NCBI GenBank assembly: GCA_963973975.1
Contig: CAXBCF010000002.1
Location: 124,001 to 188,000 of the forward strand
Origin: UBA1494_A sp963973975
Lineage (GTDB): Bacteria; Bacteroidota; Bacteroidia; Flavobacteriales_E; Vicingaceae
Reading direction: 5' to 3'
DNA: 64,000 nt
Shown: in pieces, positions 8,654-16,045 of the stretch
Position numbering within the stretch: position 1 is the first letter of the stretch
Layout of the letters: every line of letters starts with the position of its first letter
Position numbers and translations under genes: made by a program
Notes under the pieces: model-generated
Seen by the model: the letters and a program-made list of their open reading frames with translations, nothing else
What the model was told of the DNA's origin: nothing
The model's database searches: none

Positions 8654-8867
8654 CGATATATATATTAAGGAGCATTTTTGTGACAATTATAATAATAATC
8701 AGTATTAGATTCTCTAATCACTCCATAAAAACGAATCAAAACACTATCAATGTAGGAATTTTAAGTGATTTATTTTAATTCCACTTTTTCTTCCTGCCCG
8801 TCCGAACATAAGCCTTTGCTTTAGACTTAAGGGTTGTATCAATAATTTTATAAAAAAAAGAATGGGG

Positions 8868-8914
8868 TGAACTTTGCGCTCTTTTGCGAAAAACTCTGGG
8901 CTCTTTGCGGTTAA
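8868..8914. repeat. TTTGCG-rich dispersed intergenic element
   Basis: The tract contains TTTGCGCTC, TTTTGCG and GGCTCTTTGCGG in close order, that is, the word CTTTGCG-like three times in about 45 bases. It resembles intergenic 'CTTTGCGCTCTTTGCG' elements that I associate with Bacteroidota genomes. No coding or regulatory role is evident. Confidence 0.5.
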
Positions 8915-8993
8915 TTAGTAAAGCAAGATTCTATACTAAACTTTGAATTTAATTGTTATGACCCAAATTTGAAACTGTAAAAACTGGTTTCCA

Positions 8994-9021
8994 ATTCGTA
9001 ATTGACAGATTCGTAATTGAC
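8994..9021. repeat. Two-copy tandem repeat ATTCGTAATTGAC
   Basis: The 13-base unit ATTCGTAATTGAC occurs at 8994-9006 and 9009-9021, a period of 15 bases, directly before the yggS stop codon. It is an exact duplication and may be a remnant of a longer array. Confidence 0.8.
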
Positions 9022-9022
9022 T

Positions 9023-9688
9023 TTACTCTCTTTCTCCAAAAATAGCACTGCCAATTCTTACCATGTTTGAACCTGCTTCTATTGCAACTTCATAATCACC
9101 ACTCATTCCCATACTGAGAATTGAAAAGTTGGAGTCAGTTTTAAAGTATTTATTTTTTGTAACATCAAAAAGGCTTTTCAAGCTGTTAAATTCAGATTGA
9201 ATTTGCGCAGTATTTTCTGTAAAAGTGGCCATTCCCATCAGTCCTACTACTTGAGTATTTTTAAATTCTGCAAAATTATCAGATTCAAATAGTTCTAAAA
9301 GTTCAGTTTCGTCCAAGCCAAATTTGCTTTCTTCTTTCGCTATGTGAATTTGCAACAAAACAGCAATAACTCGATTGTTTTGAGCAGCTCTTTTGTTGAT
9401 TTCTTTAAGTAAACTGAGCTTGTCAACAGAATGAATTAAATGCACAAAAGGAGCAATGTATTTTACTTTATTGCTTTGCAAATGCCCAATCATGTGCCAT
9501 TCAATATCAGTTGGCAATTTCTCGGCTTTGCTTTGCATTTCTTGTGCTTTATTTTCTCCAAAAACACGCTGACCCGCATCGTAAGCTGCTTGAATCATTT
9601 CAACAGGTTTTGTTTTAGATACTGCAACCAAGCAAACACTAGATGGAAGACTTGTTTTTATTTTTTGAAGATTCTCGGCAATACTCAT
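9023..9688 (-). CDS. YggS/PROSC family pyridoxal phosphate homeostasis protein
   Basis: The product has 221 residues, the usual length. The cofactor lysine is Lys25 in LVAVSKTKP. Further family signs are FGENKAQEM, WHMIGHLQSNKVK and the end LSMGMSGDYEVAIEAGSNMVRIG, which is the phosphate-binding end of the alanine racemase-like barrel. The family binds PLP and keeps its free level in balance; it has no known catalytic reaction. The start overlaps the stop of the DUF1015 gene by four bases (ATGA type), so the two genes are coupled. Bacteroidota often carry DUF1015 near serine biosynthesis genes, which here lie 2 kb upstream. Confidence 0.95.
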   Translation of the reverse strand: MSIAENLQKIKTSLPSSVCLVAVSKTKPVEMIQAAYDAGQRVFGENKAQEMQSKAEKLPTDIEWHMIGHLQSNKVKYIAPFVHLIHSVDKLSLLKEINKRAAQNNRVIAVLLQIHIAKEESKFGLDETELLELFESDNFAEFKNTQVVGLMGMATFTENTAQIQSEFNSLKSLFDVTKNKYFKTDSNFSILSMGMSGDYEVAIEAGSNMVRIGSAIFGERE

Positions 9689-10944
9689 AAATTTAAAAAT
9701 TCATTTATTCTGTAAACAGTTAATCCACTTCGAAGTTTAGGTTCAATCCAAGTGCTTTTTGGTGGCATGATTTGATCGGCATCGGCAATTGCTTTTAATT
9801 GTTGCATGCTGACAGGAAAATGTGAAAAAGCAACTTTCGCTTTTCCCTTGTTTACAGCTGCCATTAACCCTGTAACGCCATCTAAACCACCTTTGAAATA
9901 AATTCGTTCATTGGTTCTTAAATCTTCAATTCCTAGAATAGGCGCTAATAAATGATTGGTTAAAATGGAAACATCTAAACTGTCTACTACATTTTTTTCA
10001 TCGTACAATTCTTTCTTTGGAATCAAGCAATACCATTTTCCCTCTAAGTACATTCCAATTTCATGGTTTTGTTTTGGAACAAACTCTGAAGCGTTTATTT
10101 CAGTGACTTCAAAGTTTTTTTGGATTTGAGTTAAAAAGGAGCTTGTTGAAAGTTGACCAAGATCAGTAATAAGTCGGTTGAATTCGTAGATTTTTAATTC
10201 TTTTTCAGGTATAAAATAGCCCATAAAAAAGTTGTAATCCTCATCGCCTTTGTGATTTGGGTTGCTTTCTTTCAATTCCTTACCCAACAATGCCGATGAA
10301 GCCGATCGATGATGCCCATCAGCAATGTAAATTGAGTCCACTTCCGAGAAGGCACGCTTAAGTTGTTTTACAGTTTCTTGATTGTTGATGACCCAAAAAG
10401 TATGTTGGTCTTTGTTGGTGGTAGTGAAATCATATTCTGGCAGATTCTTGATTGTAGTTTGAGTAATTTTATCAATGGTTGAATGATTGGGGTAGGTAAA
10501 ACAAACCGGTTCCGCATTAATTTCAACTGTTTTTAAATAGTTTTTAAAAATCTCTTCACGATATGCGATGGTTGCTTCGTGTTTTTTTATCACTCGATTA
10601 AAATAGTCTTCAACTGAAGCGCAAGCAATAATGCCTAAGTAAACATGCCCTTCTTTTATTTGTCGATAAATATAGTAGGAGGGTGCATCATCTTGAATCA
10701 AAATTTTTTGATCTACGAAATCTTGAAATTTGGTTTTTACCTTTTCAAAACGCTCAACACTATTTGCCTCCGTCTTTTTTTGAGTTTTGTATTCCGGATT
10801 TAAAATGTGTAGAAATGTATATGGGTTTTCGTCAAGTTTAGAGATTAATGCTTTCTTTGAATAGGAGATGTATGAACGTGATGCTACTAAGTGCACCTTG
10901 TCTCTAGAAGCTCTATAAGCTTTGAATGGAATTACTTTTGCCAA
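9685..10944 (-). CDS. DUF1015 family protein
   Basis: The product has 419 residues. The opening (MAKVIPFKAYRASRDKVHLV) and the line YIADGHHRSASSALLGKEL are typical of DUF1015, and GLTVYRINEF closes the protein. The ADGHHR motif resembles a ParB-like/nucleotide-binding loop, and the family is suspected to be kinase-like; no reaction has been firmly shown to my knowledge. It is cytoplasmic. It is followed, with a four-base overlap, by yggS, and preceded by a 570-base gap and then the serA/serC genes on the same strand, a neighbourhood seen in related genomes. Family confident, role unknown. Confidence 0.9.
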   Translation of the reverse strand: MAKVIPFKAYRASRDKVHLVASRSYISYSKKALISKLDENPYTFLHILNPEYKTQKKTEANSVERFEKVKTKFQDFVDQKILIQDDAPSYYIYRQIKEGHVYLGIIACASVEDYFNRVIKKHEATIAYREEIFKNYLKTVEINAEPVCFTYPNHSTIDKITQTTIKNLPEYDFTTTNKDQHTFWVINNQETVKQLKRAFSEVDSIYIADGHHRSASSALLGKELKESNPNHKGDEDYNFFMGYFIPEKELKIYEFNRLITDLGQLSTSSFLTQIQKNFEVTEINASEFVPKQNHEIGMYLEGKWYCLIPKKELYDEKNVVDSLDVSILTNHLLAPILGIEDLRTNERIYFKGGLDGVTGLMAAVNKGKAKVAFSHFPVSMQQLKAIADADQIMPPKSTWIEPKLRSGLTVYRINEFLNL

Positions 10945-11223
10945 GTCTATATTTTTTTGAGAAGCGAAGGTAAGAATACACGATTAAGAATTATCAATTA
11001 CTAATCTGATAATTATCAAATAGTATAAAAATCATTGTTGTCCGATAAAAGCAATATATTAATTTAATATTACAAAATTATATCGATTTAACTGCTTGAT
11101 TATAAATTAATTTTTTAAATTAAGCAATTTCAATTGAGCTATTTAAATCAATAGGGGTTCTTTTTAAAAATGTATATTTTTCATTTTTTTCGCCGTGAAA
11201 AAAACGTAATCGAAGATTCACGA

Positions 11224-11451
11224 ACACAAGTCAATAAATAAGAAGTGAGCTAAACAAAAAAAACTCGTCCTTTGAATTTTTATTTTTTCCAAATTTTATA
11301 AATCCTAAGTTCAGCCGAGTGATCTTCCATCACAGATGGAAGCTTCTCGGTTTCTCTAAGAATTTATTTCATTTTCCAAAAAACAAATTCTAGGGACAGC
11401 TTAAAAATCAACATCCGATTTTTAAAAATATTTTTTTTCGGACACTTGTGT
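11224..11451. repeat. Long imperfect palindrome of about 230 bases
   Basis: The ends are ACACAAGT (11224-11231) and ACTTGTGT (11444-11451), exact inverted copies. Going inwards GTCC (11267-11270) faces GGAC (11394-11397), with GAATTT following GTCC-TTT and AAATTC before the GGAC. CCGAG (11314-11318) faces CTCGG (11346-11350). The centre is a perfect hairpin: CTTCCATC (11324-11331), loop ACA, GATGGAAG (11335-11342). All pairs share a centre near 11333-11337. It has no coding capacity. It could be a miniature inverted-repeat element, a structured RNA gene, or both. Confidence 0.65.
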
Positions 11452-11454
11452 ATA

Positions 11455-11491
11455 AATAAAAAAAGCAACCTCGTTGGTACCGAGATTGCTT
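11455..11491 (-). terminator. Strong intrinsic terminator after the 11.5 kb gene
   Basis: On the minus strand AAGCAATCTCG (11481-11491) pairs with CGAGGTTGCTT (11463-11473) with one G-U pair and a seven-base loop, followed by a run of T (plus-strand A run 11458-11464). It lies 27 bases past the stop of the preceding minus-strand gene. Confidence 0.85.
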
Positions 11492-11518
11492 AAATCAATA
11501 AGTTTTATTTATCGCTTT

Positions 11519-12022
11519 TTAGTCAAGCATTGCAATTTTGTAATCAGAACCTAGAATGCGCTCTTGTTCTTTTAGCATGTTTTCAGTGTATGCTTTGTTG
11601 TAGTCAAACTGACCGCTATGTTTTTCAAATTCAATTAAAGCAATCGGGAAATCCAAATTGGAATAGTTGATTCCTTCTTCTTCTTTAATTAAATCAACAT
11701 CAAATTTAAACTCTTTCAAAAGCTCAACTTCTTTTGGGTTAACCTTTGTATCGATACTAATTCTTTTTGTTACGTATGCCGTTTGAGAAAATTCTACGGT
11801 GTATTTTTTATTTCTTTCTAAATCCATGATGAATTTCCCATTGGCTTTTGTTTCGTAAGATGAAACAAGCTTGTTTCCATCATATAGTTTTACGGTTACT
11901 TTATTATCTTTTTTACTTTCAGTAAAAATTTTTCCACTAAAAGGTAAAAGGCTGCTTCCATTTTGTGCAATTAGACTTCCAAAAAGAAAAGACAGTAAAA
12001 AGAAGGTGGCTATTTTTTTCAT
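11519..12022 (-). CDS. Exported protein with carboxypeptidase regulatory-like fold, function unknown
   Basis: The product has 167 residues with a signal peptide (1-19, MKKIATFFLLSFLFGSLIA). Residues 25-100 (FSGKIFTESKKDNKVTVKLYDGNKL, then KANGKFIMDLERNKKYTVEF) look like the seven-stranded beta sandwich found before OmpA or TonB-dependent domains in Bacteroidota, in which a small modifier domain precedes a larger one. Here nothing larger follows. The last 65 residues are helical and acidic. A terminator follows and the serA terminator precedes it, so it is a single-gene unit. The role is unknown. Confidence 0.65.
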   Translation of the reverse strand: MKKIATFFLLSFLFGSLIAQNGSSLLPFSGKIFTESKKDNKVTVKLYDGNKLVSSYETKANGKFIMDLERNKKYTVEFSQTAYVTKRISIDTKVNPKEVELLKEFKFDVDLIKEEEGINYSNLDFPIALIEFEKHSGQFDYNKAYTENMLKEQERILGSDYKIAMLD

Positions 12023-12140
12023 GACGATTGGTTTTATAATGTTATAATTTATGCAGTAAAAGTAGGGGCACAGTTTAGTGAAGTTCTATGCATAAATCCT
12101 AAACTCAAAAAATAGGTAAATCACCTAATACATGAAAAGT

Positions 12141-12180
12141 AAAAAAACTCCTATTCAATTTAAGAACAGGAGTTTAAAAA
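12141..12180 (-). terminator. Intrinsic terminator of the serC-serA unit
   Basis: AAACTCCT (minus strand; 12168-12175) pairs with AGGAGTTT (12145-12152), with extra pairing of GTTC with GAAT inside, and a T run follows. It lies 26 bases past the serA stop codon. Confidence 0.8.
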
Positions 12181-12205
12181 ATATGTTTTGAAATTAGAAG
12201 GAGGT

Positions 12206-13165
12206 CTAAGCTTTTACTTTAGCGTAAAAATTTATAATATTTTCTGCGAGCTCAGTTCCAATTCGATCTTGAGCTTCTTCAGTTGCAGCTCCAATATGTG
12301 GACTTAATGAAATTTTTGGATGAATGAGTAATTCCTTCATAGGGTTTGGTTCGTTGTCAAAAACATCTAAAGCAGCATGTGCTAATTTACCTGAATCTAA
12401 TGCTTCAATCAATGCTTTCTCATCAACAGTTCCACCTCTTGAAGCGTTCACCAAAATACTTCCTTTTTTCATAAGTGCAAACTCATTGGCTCCAACTACT
12501 GGCTCAAGGCTGCTAGGAATATTTAAACTCACAAAATCTGCCTGTCTCAATAAATCCTCTTTACCAATATTAGGAACATTGCAATCAATTATTTGTCCTG
12601 AAATTTTTAAAGTGATTGTAAAATTTCCTGAATTTCTATCGTGTACTAACACATTCAATCCGCAGCCAATTGCATATCTAGCTAACTCTTGACCTATTCT
12701 GCCAAAACCAATAATGCCTAGTGTTTTTCCTCTTAGTTCAATTCCTTTAGCGTATTTTTTCTTTAATCCTTTAAAGTCACTAGCTCCGTTTTTTGGCATT
12801 TCTCGATTAGAGTCATATAAAAAACGCACAGTTCCAAATAAATGTGCCATTACTAGTTCAGCAACAGATTGAGAAGAAGAGGCAGGAGTATTAAATACCT
12901 CTATGCCTTTATTTCTTCCATATTCCACGTCAATGTTATCCATTCCAACGCCACCTCTGCCGATCATTTTTAAACCGGGACAAGCATCAATTAAGTCTTT
13001 ACGCACTTTTGTAGCGGAACGAACCAATAAAACCTCATAGCCTTCCTTATTTATAGTATCGATTAAATCTTCTTGAGCAATTGTATCAGTAACAACAGTA
13101 AAACCTTCTTTCTCTAATTCTATTTTTCCTGATGTTGCTATTCCGTCATTGGCTAAAATTTTCAT
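12206..13165 (-). CDS. serA: D-3-phosphoglycerate dehydrogenase (short form)
   Basis: The product has 319 residues, without the C-terminal ACT domain of the long E. coli form. It oxidises 3-phosphoglycerate with NAD, the first step of serine synthesis. Signs are the opening GIATSGKIELEKEG, the line LLVRSATKVRKDLID, the NAD-binding GFGRIGQELARYA, then NASRGGTVDEKAL (active-site Arg) and SPHIGAATEEAQ (catalytic His), with ALDVFDNEP as usual. Without ACT the enzyme should not be inhibited by serine through that domain. It follows serC on the minus strand by 47 bases and is closed by a terminator, so the two form a serine operon. Confidence 0.93.
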   Translation of the reverse strand: MKILANDGIATSGKIELEKEGFTVVTDTIAQEDLIDTINKEGYEVLLVRSATKVRKDLIDACPGLKMIGRGGVGMDNIDVEYGRNKGIEVFNTPASSSQSVAELVMAHLFGTVRFLYDSNREMPKNGASDFKGLKKKYAKGIELRGKTLGIIGFGRIGQELARYAIGCGLNVLVHDRNSGNFTITLKISGQIIDCNVPNIGKEDLLRQADFVSLNIPSSLEPVVGANEFALMKKGSILVNASRGGTVDEKALIEALDSGKLAHAALDVFDNEPNPMKELLIHPKISLSPHIGAATEEAQDRIGTELAENIINFYAKVKA

Positions 13166-13212
13166 GGTATGTTTTTCTTTCTAAATGAATAAATAAAGAT
13201 TAACTAGGTTGC

Positions 13213-14286
13213 TTAACCCTTTTTGTTTTCTAATTCTTTCATAACATCAACTAAAACTTGCACACTTTCTAAAGGTAAAGCATTGTACATGGAAGCTCTG
13301 TAGCCGCCTGCTGAGCGATGCCCTTTTATTCCACTGATGTTAGCAGCTTTCCACAAAGCATCAAAGTCTGCTTGTAATGCCTCATTAGCTAAGTTAAAGG
13401 TGGCGTTCATGTTTGAACGATCTTCTTTTTCAGTATTTCCAACAAAAAGGGAATTTCGATCAATTTCACTATAAATAAGGTCAGCTTTAGCTTGATTAAC
13501 GCCTTCAATCCAACTAACTCCTCCATTTTTTTTCAACCATTCAAGCGTCAACATGCTTACATAAATTGGAAAAACAGGTGGTGTATTAAACATTGAATCT
13601 TTGGCAATGTGTGTTTCTAAGTCGAGCATGGTAGGAATCTTATTTCCTGTTTTACCCAAACTACTTTCTTTTACAATGTAAAGCGTTGTTCCTGCAGGAC
13701 CCATGTTTTTTTGTGCTCCGGCATAAATCAAATCAAAATCTGAAACTTTAATTTTTTTGCTAAAAATATCAGATGACATATCACACAAAAGTGGAATTCT
13801 ACTTATTGGAAACTGCTTAAATTGAGTTCCATAGATCGTATTGTTTGAGGTGAAATGCAAGTAAGCAGCATCATTAGGGATCCCATAATTCTTAGGAATA
13901 TAACTGTAGTTTTTATCTTCGCTACTCGCAACTTCTACAACATCACCAACTATTCCTGCTTCTTTGATTGCTTTTTTTGCCCAAACACCAGTGTTGAGGT
14001 ATGCTGCTTTTCCACCTTTTGGCATAAAGTTATAAGCTGCTTTTAAAAAGCCCAAACTAGCTCCACCTTGCAAAAAGAGAACTTGATATCCATCTGGAAC
14101 GTCAAGTAATTCTTTCACGAGTGCTCTCGCATTTTCCATTACATCAATAAAATCTTTGCTTCGATGAGAAATTTCTATCAAAGAAAGGTTTAAACCGTTG
14201 AAATCTTTAACTGCCTCAGATGCTTTTTGCAGAACTTCTTGCGGTAGAATACAAGGCCCTGCACTAAAATTATGAACTTTTGTCAT
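13213..14286 (-). CDS. serC: Phosphoserine aminotransferase
   Basis: The product has 357 residues if started at 14286. I chose this ATG because MTKVHNFSAGPCILPQEVL is the usual opening; an earlier ATG at 14316 adds ten residues of no family resemblance. It converts 3-phosphohydroxypyruvate and glutamate to phosphoserine, the second step after SerA. The PLP lysine is Lys193 in YAGAQKNMGP. Other signs are FLQGGASLGF and the end GHRSAGGYRASMYNALP, where the substrate phosphate is bound. It is transcribed with serA and diverges from rpmE2, with about 190 bases between them. Confidence 0.95.
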   Translation of the reverse strand: MTKVHNFSAGPCILPQEVLQKASEAVKDFNGLNLSLIEISHRSKDFIDVMENARALVKELLDVPDGYQVLFLQGGASLGFLKAAYNFMPKGGKAAYLNTGVWAKKAIKEAGIVGDVVEVASSEDKNYSYIPKNYGIPNDAAYLHFTSNNTIYGTQFKQFPISRIPLLCDMSSDIFSKKIKVSDFDLIYAGAQKNMGPAGTTLYIVKESSLGKTGNKIPTMLDLETHIAKDSMFNTPPVFPIYVSMLTLEWLKKNGGVSWIEGVNQAKADLIYSEIDRNSLFVGNTEKEDRSNMNATFNLANEALQADFDALWKAANISGIKGHRSAGGYRASMYNALPLESVQVLVDVMKELENKKG

Positions 14287-14414
14287 GCTTGAATATTTTA
14301 AGCTGCTAAATTGCAAAAAAAATAGCTAAAAAGAGAAGAAAAGCTCCACTGCTTTCTTTTGTAATCATTAAATATACGTTAAAATTAAATCCCTTTAAAT
14401 AAAAATGATTGTGA

Positions 14415-14445
14415 TTTGTTTGAAAATGAATTAATCGTATATTTG
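14415..14445 (+). promoter_or_regulatory. Bacteroidota-type promoter of rpmE2
   Basis: TTTG at 14415-14418 is followed after 19 bases by TATATTTG at 14438-14445, an exact match to the TTTG-N19-TAnnTTTG form of Bacteroidota housekeeping promoters. The rpmE2 start lies 30 bases downstream of the -7 element. Confidence 0.8.
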
Positions 14446-14474
14446 CGCTCCAATTTTTTTAAGTAAAAAGCATC

Positions 14475-14759
14475 ATGAAAAAAGAAATCCATCCGGAGAA
14501 TTATCGAAAAGTTGTGTTTAAAGACATGTCTAATGATTACTCATTTATGAGCCGTTCAACAGCAGAAACAAGAGACACAATTGAGTGGGAAGACGGAAAC
14601 GAATATCCTTTAATTAAATTAGAGATTTCTCATAAATCTCACCCATTCTTTACTGGAAAAATGAAATTAGTTGATACTGCAGGTAGAATCGATAAATTCA
14701 AAAACAGATATAAAAAGTTTGATAAAAAGACAGAAGCTACAACTGATGAAGAAAAGTAG
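14475..14759 (+). CDS. rpmE2: 50S ribosomal protein L31, type B
   Basis: The product has 94 residues. The opening MKKEIHPENYRKVVFKDMSN and the line EISHKSHPFFTGKMKLVDTAGRIDKF are those of the zinc-free L31 paralogue (type B); the C-type zinc cysteines are absent. L31 bridges the two ribosomal subunits. This is the normal form in this phylum, so it does not imply zinc limitation. The gene has its own promoter (14415-14445) and terminator (14781-14815), and is a single-gene transcript. Confidence 0.97.
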   Translation: MKKEIHPENYRKVVFKDMSNDYSFMSRSTAETRDTIEWEDGNEYPLIKLEISHKSHPFFTGKMKLVDTAGRIDKFKNRYKKFDKKTEATTDEEK

Positions 14760-14780
14760 TCATCGTTTTTTACAACAAAA

Positions 14781-14815
14781 CAAAAGCCTCGCTAATTTTT
14801 AGTGAGGCTTTTTTA
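14781..14815 (+). terminator. Intrinsic terminator of rpmE2
   Basis: AAGCCTCGCTAA (14784-14795) pairs with TTAGTGAGGCTT (14799-14810) with one G-T position, and a run of T follows. It lies 24 bases after the stop. Since the stem is also A-flanked on the other side it may serve the opposite, convergent flavin reductase gene. Confidence 0.85.
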
Positions 14816-14850
14816 TTTGTTTAAAGTTGAAGGTCTTGCTGATTGATGAG

Positions 14851-15702
14851 CTAGCTTAGTAATACATTCCATGCCTCATCAATTTTTGCATCGCACAACA
14901 AATCTTTTGCAAGTCGCTGTTTTTCTTCCCAAGAATCTGGGATTGTGTTGCTCTGGGAATAATTCTTTACAACTTTTTCTGATGGTAAAGCTTCTACATT
15001 GCCTAACATCCCAAGGTCGTTTCCAGATAATATTTTACTCGTTCTAATTTTTTCAGGAAGTTGATCTACTCCAATGCCTTTTTGGCGGATGGGTTTGGGT
15101 ACTTCAAATAACGCATCACCGTATGCACGAACATAATAATCACCTCCCATTCGACCGACTAAATCAATTTTTGTTTGATCAATGGCGCCTTCTTCATCGA
15201 GTAAGTCATCATTGATGTGCATTAAAACTACTTCGGCAATGATTAAGTTGCCTGCGCCACCTTCATCGCCCAATTCAATCACTTCACGAACTTTGCATTC
15301 CAATTGCACCGGAGATTCTTTTACTCTTGCTGGCTTCACCAATTTGGAAGCAATAGGCGTAAGGCCTGATTTTACAAATTCATCTACTCCTTTTTCGTAA
15401 GCCGTGCTTGAAAGCGACATTTGCTGAACGATTGGATAGTTGACAATGTTGATTACCACTTCCATGGTTTCTTTCACATTGTGGTAAGTGTCTTTTTGAG
15501 TGTTGGTTCTGCCGCTTTTGGCAGGAGAAAAAATTACAATCGGCGGATTGGCACTGAATACATTAAAGAAACTAAAAGGGCTTAGGTTTCGATTACCGTC
15601 TTTATCGACAGTGGAGGCGAAAGCAATTGGACGAGGTCCAACCGCGCTTAATAAGTGATGGTGTAATTTACCAAGTGATGTTTCTTTAGGATCAATTGTC
15701 AT
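14851..15702 (-). CDS. Flavin reductase-like FMN-binding protein
   Basis: The product has 283 residues and no export signal. The line LLSAVGPRPIAFASTVDKDG is the FMN-binding opening of the flavin reductase-like split-barrel family, and FSFFNVFSANPPIVIFSPAK follows as usual. NLIIAEVVLMHI and the segment GRMGGDYYVRA complete the barrel. The last 60 residues are extra. Members reduce flavin or use it as a prosthetic group; the substrate is not apparent. It is convergent with rpmE2 and stands alone. Confidence 0.85.
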   Translation of the reverse strand: MTIDPKETSLGKLHHHLLSAVGPRPIAFASTVDKDGNRNLSPFSFFNVFSANPPIVIFSPAKSGRTNTQKDTYHNVKETMEVVINIVNYPIVQQMSLSSTAYEKGVDEFVKSGLTPIASKLVKPARVKESPVQLECKVREVIELGDEGGAGNLIIAEVVLMHINDDLLDEEGAIDQTKIDLVGRMGGDYYVRAYGDALFEVPKPIRQKGIGVDQLPEKIRTSKILSGNDLGMLGNVEALPSEKVVKNYSQSNTIPDSWEEKQRLAKDLLCDAKIDEAWNVLLS

Positions 15703-15854
15703 GTGCTTGTTTTTTGATGAACAAAGGTATTAAGAAAATGGTAGTTAGATTTGATGATATTAAGGTTGTTATTAAAGAGTTATTATTTTTTTTTGATTTA
15801 AAAATCAATCCTAAATTCCCCAATCAAATTCCTTCATTATATTTAAAAAAATAG

Positions 15855-15862
15855 TACTTTTG
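15855..15862 (+). promoter_or_regulatory. Promoter -7 element before tRNA-Leu
   Basis: TACTTTTG fits TAnnTTTG exactly and lies about 40 bases before the tRNA. No good TTTG is present at the usual distance upstream, so only the downstream element is called. Confidence 0.6.
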
Positions 15863-15904
15863 CCGTCCTGTTTGAAGAAGCAGTTGTTCGTTTATTCTTG
15901 CAAT

Positions 15905-15989
15905 GCGGATGTGGTGAAATTGGTAGACACGCTAGACTTAGGATCTAGTGCCGCGAGGCTTGGGGGTTCGAGTCCCTTCATCCGCACCA
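15905..15989 (+). tRNA. tRNA-Leu, anticodon UAG
   Basis: The acceptor stem GCGGATG pairs with CATCCGC at 15979-15985. The anticodon stem-loop reads CTAGACTTAGGATCTAG, with loop CTTAGGA and anticodon TAG. A long variable arm (TGCCGCGAGGCT region) marks class II and supports leucine. The T loop is GGTTCGAGTCC. The discriminator A and an encoded CCA complete the gene at 15989. Confidence 0.97.
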
Positions 15990-15993
15990 AATA

Positions 15994-16029
15994 AATGGCG
16001 TAAGGCTTAGCTTCTACGCCATTTTTTTT
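15994..16029 (+). terminator. Intrinsic terminator after tRNA-Leu
   Basis: AATGGCGTA (15994-16002) pairs with TACGCCATT (16015-16023), then a run of T. It separates the tRNA from the trigger factor gene, which begins 17 bases later, so tig needs some read-through or a promoter inside this short gap. Confidence 0.85.
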
Positions 16030-16045
16030 AAAATAAAATTCAAAG

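Larger units (their letters stand above)
8404..9022. other. Repeat-bearing intergenic region between helicase and yggS genes
   Basis: The stretch of about 620 bases holds no convincing gene. It contains at least three kinds of short repeat: a GC-rich inverted repeat at 8629-8653, a tract with repeated TTTGCG words at 8868-8914, and a 13-base tandem repeat at 8994-9021. All three are listed separately. The remainder is AT-rich with no open frame of note. It lies between the start of the helicase gene and the end of the yggS gene, so it should include the helicase promoter; I see no clear TAnnTTTG there. Confidence 0.6.
10945..11518. other. Non-coding region holding a long palindrome
   Basis: About 570 bases without a plausible gene. 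The first 240 bases are very AT-rich with no feature I can name. From 11224 to 11451 there is a long imperfect palindrome, and at 11455-11491 a terminator for the gene that follows on the minus strand; both are listed separately. The DUF1015 promoter should lie in the first part. Confidence 0.6.
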
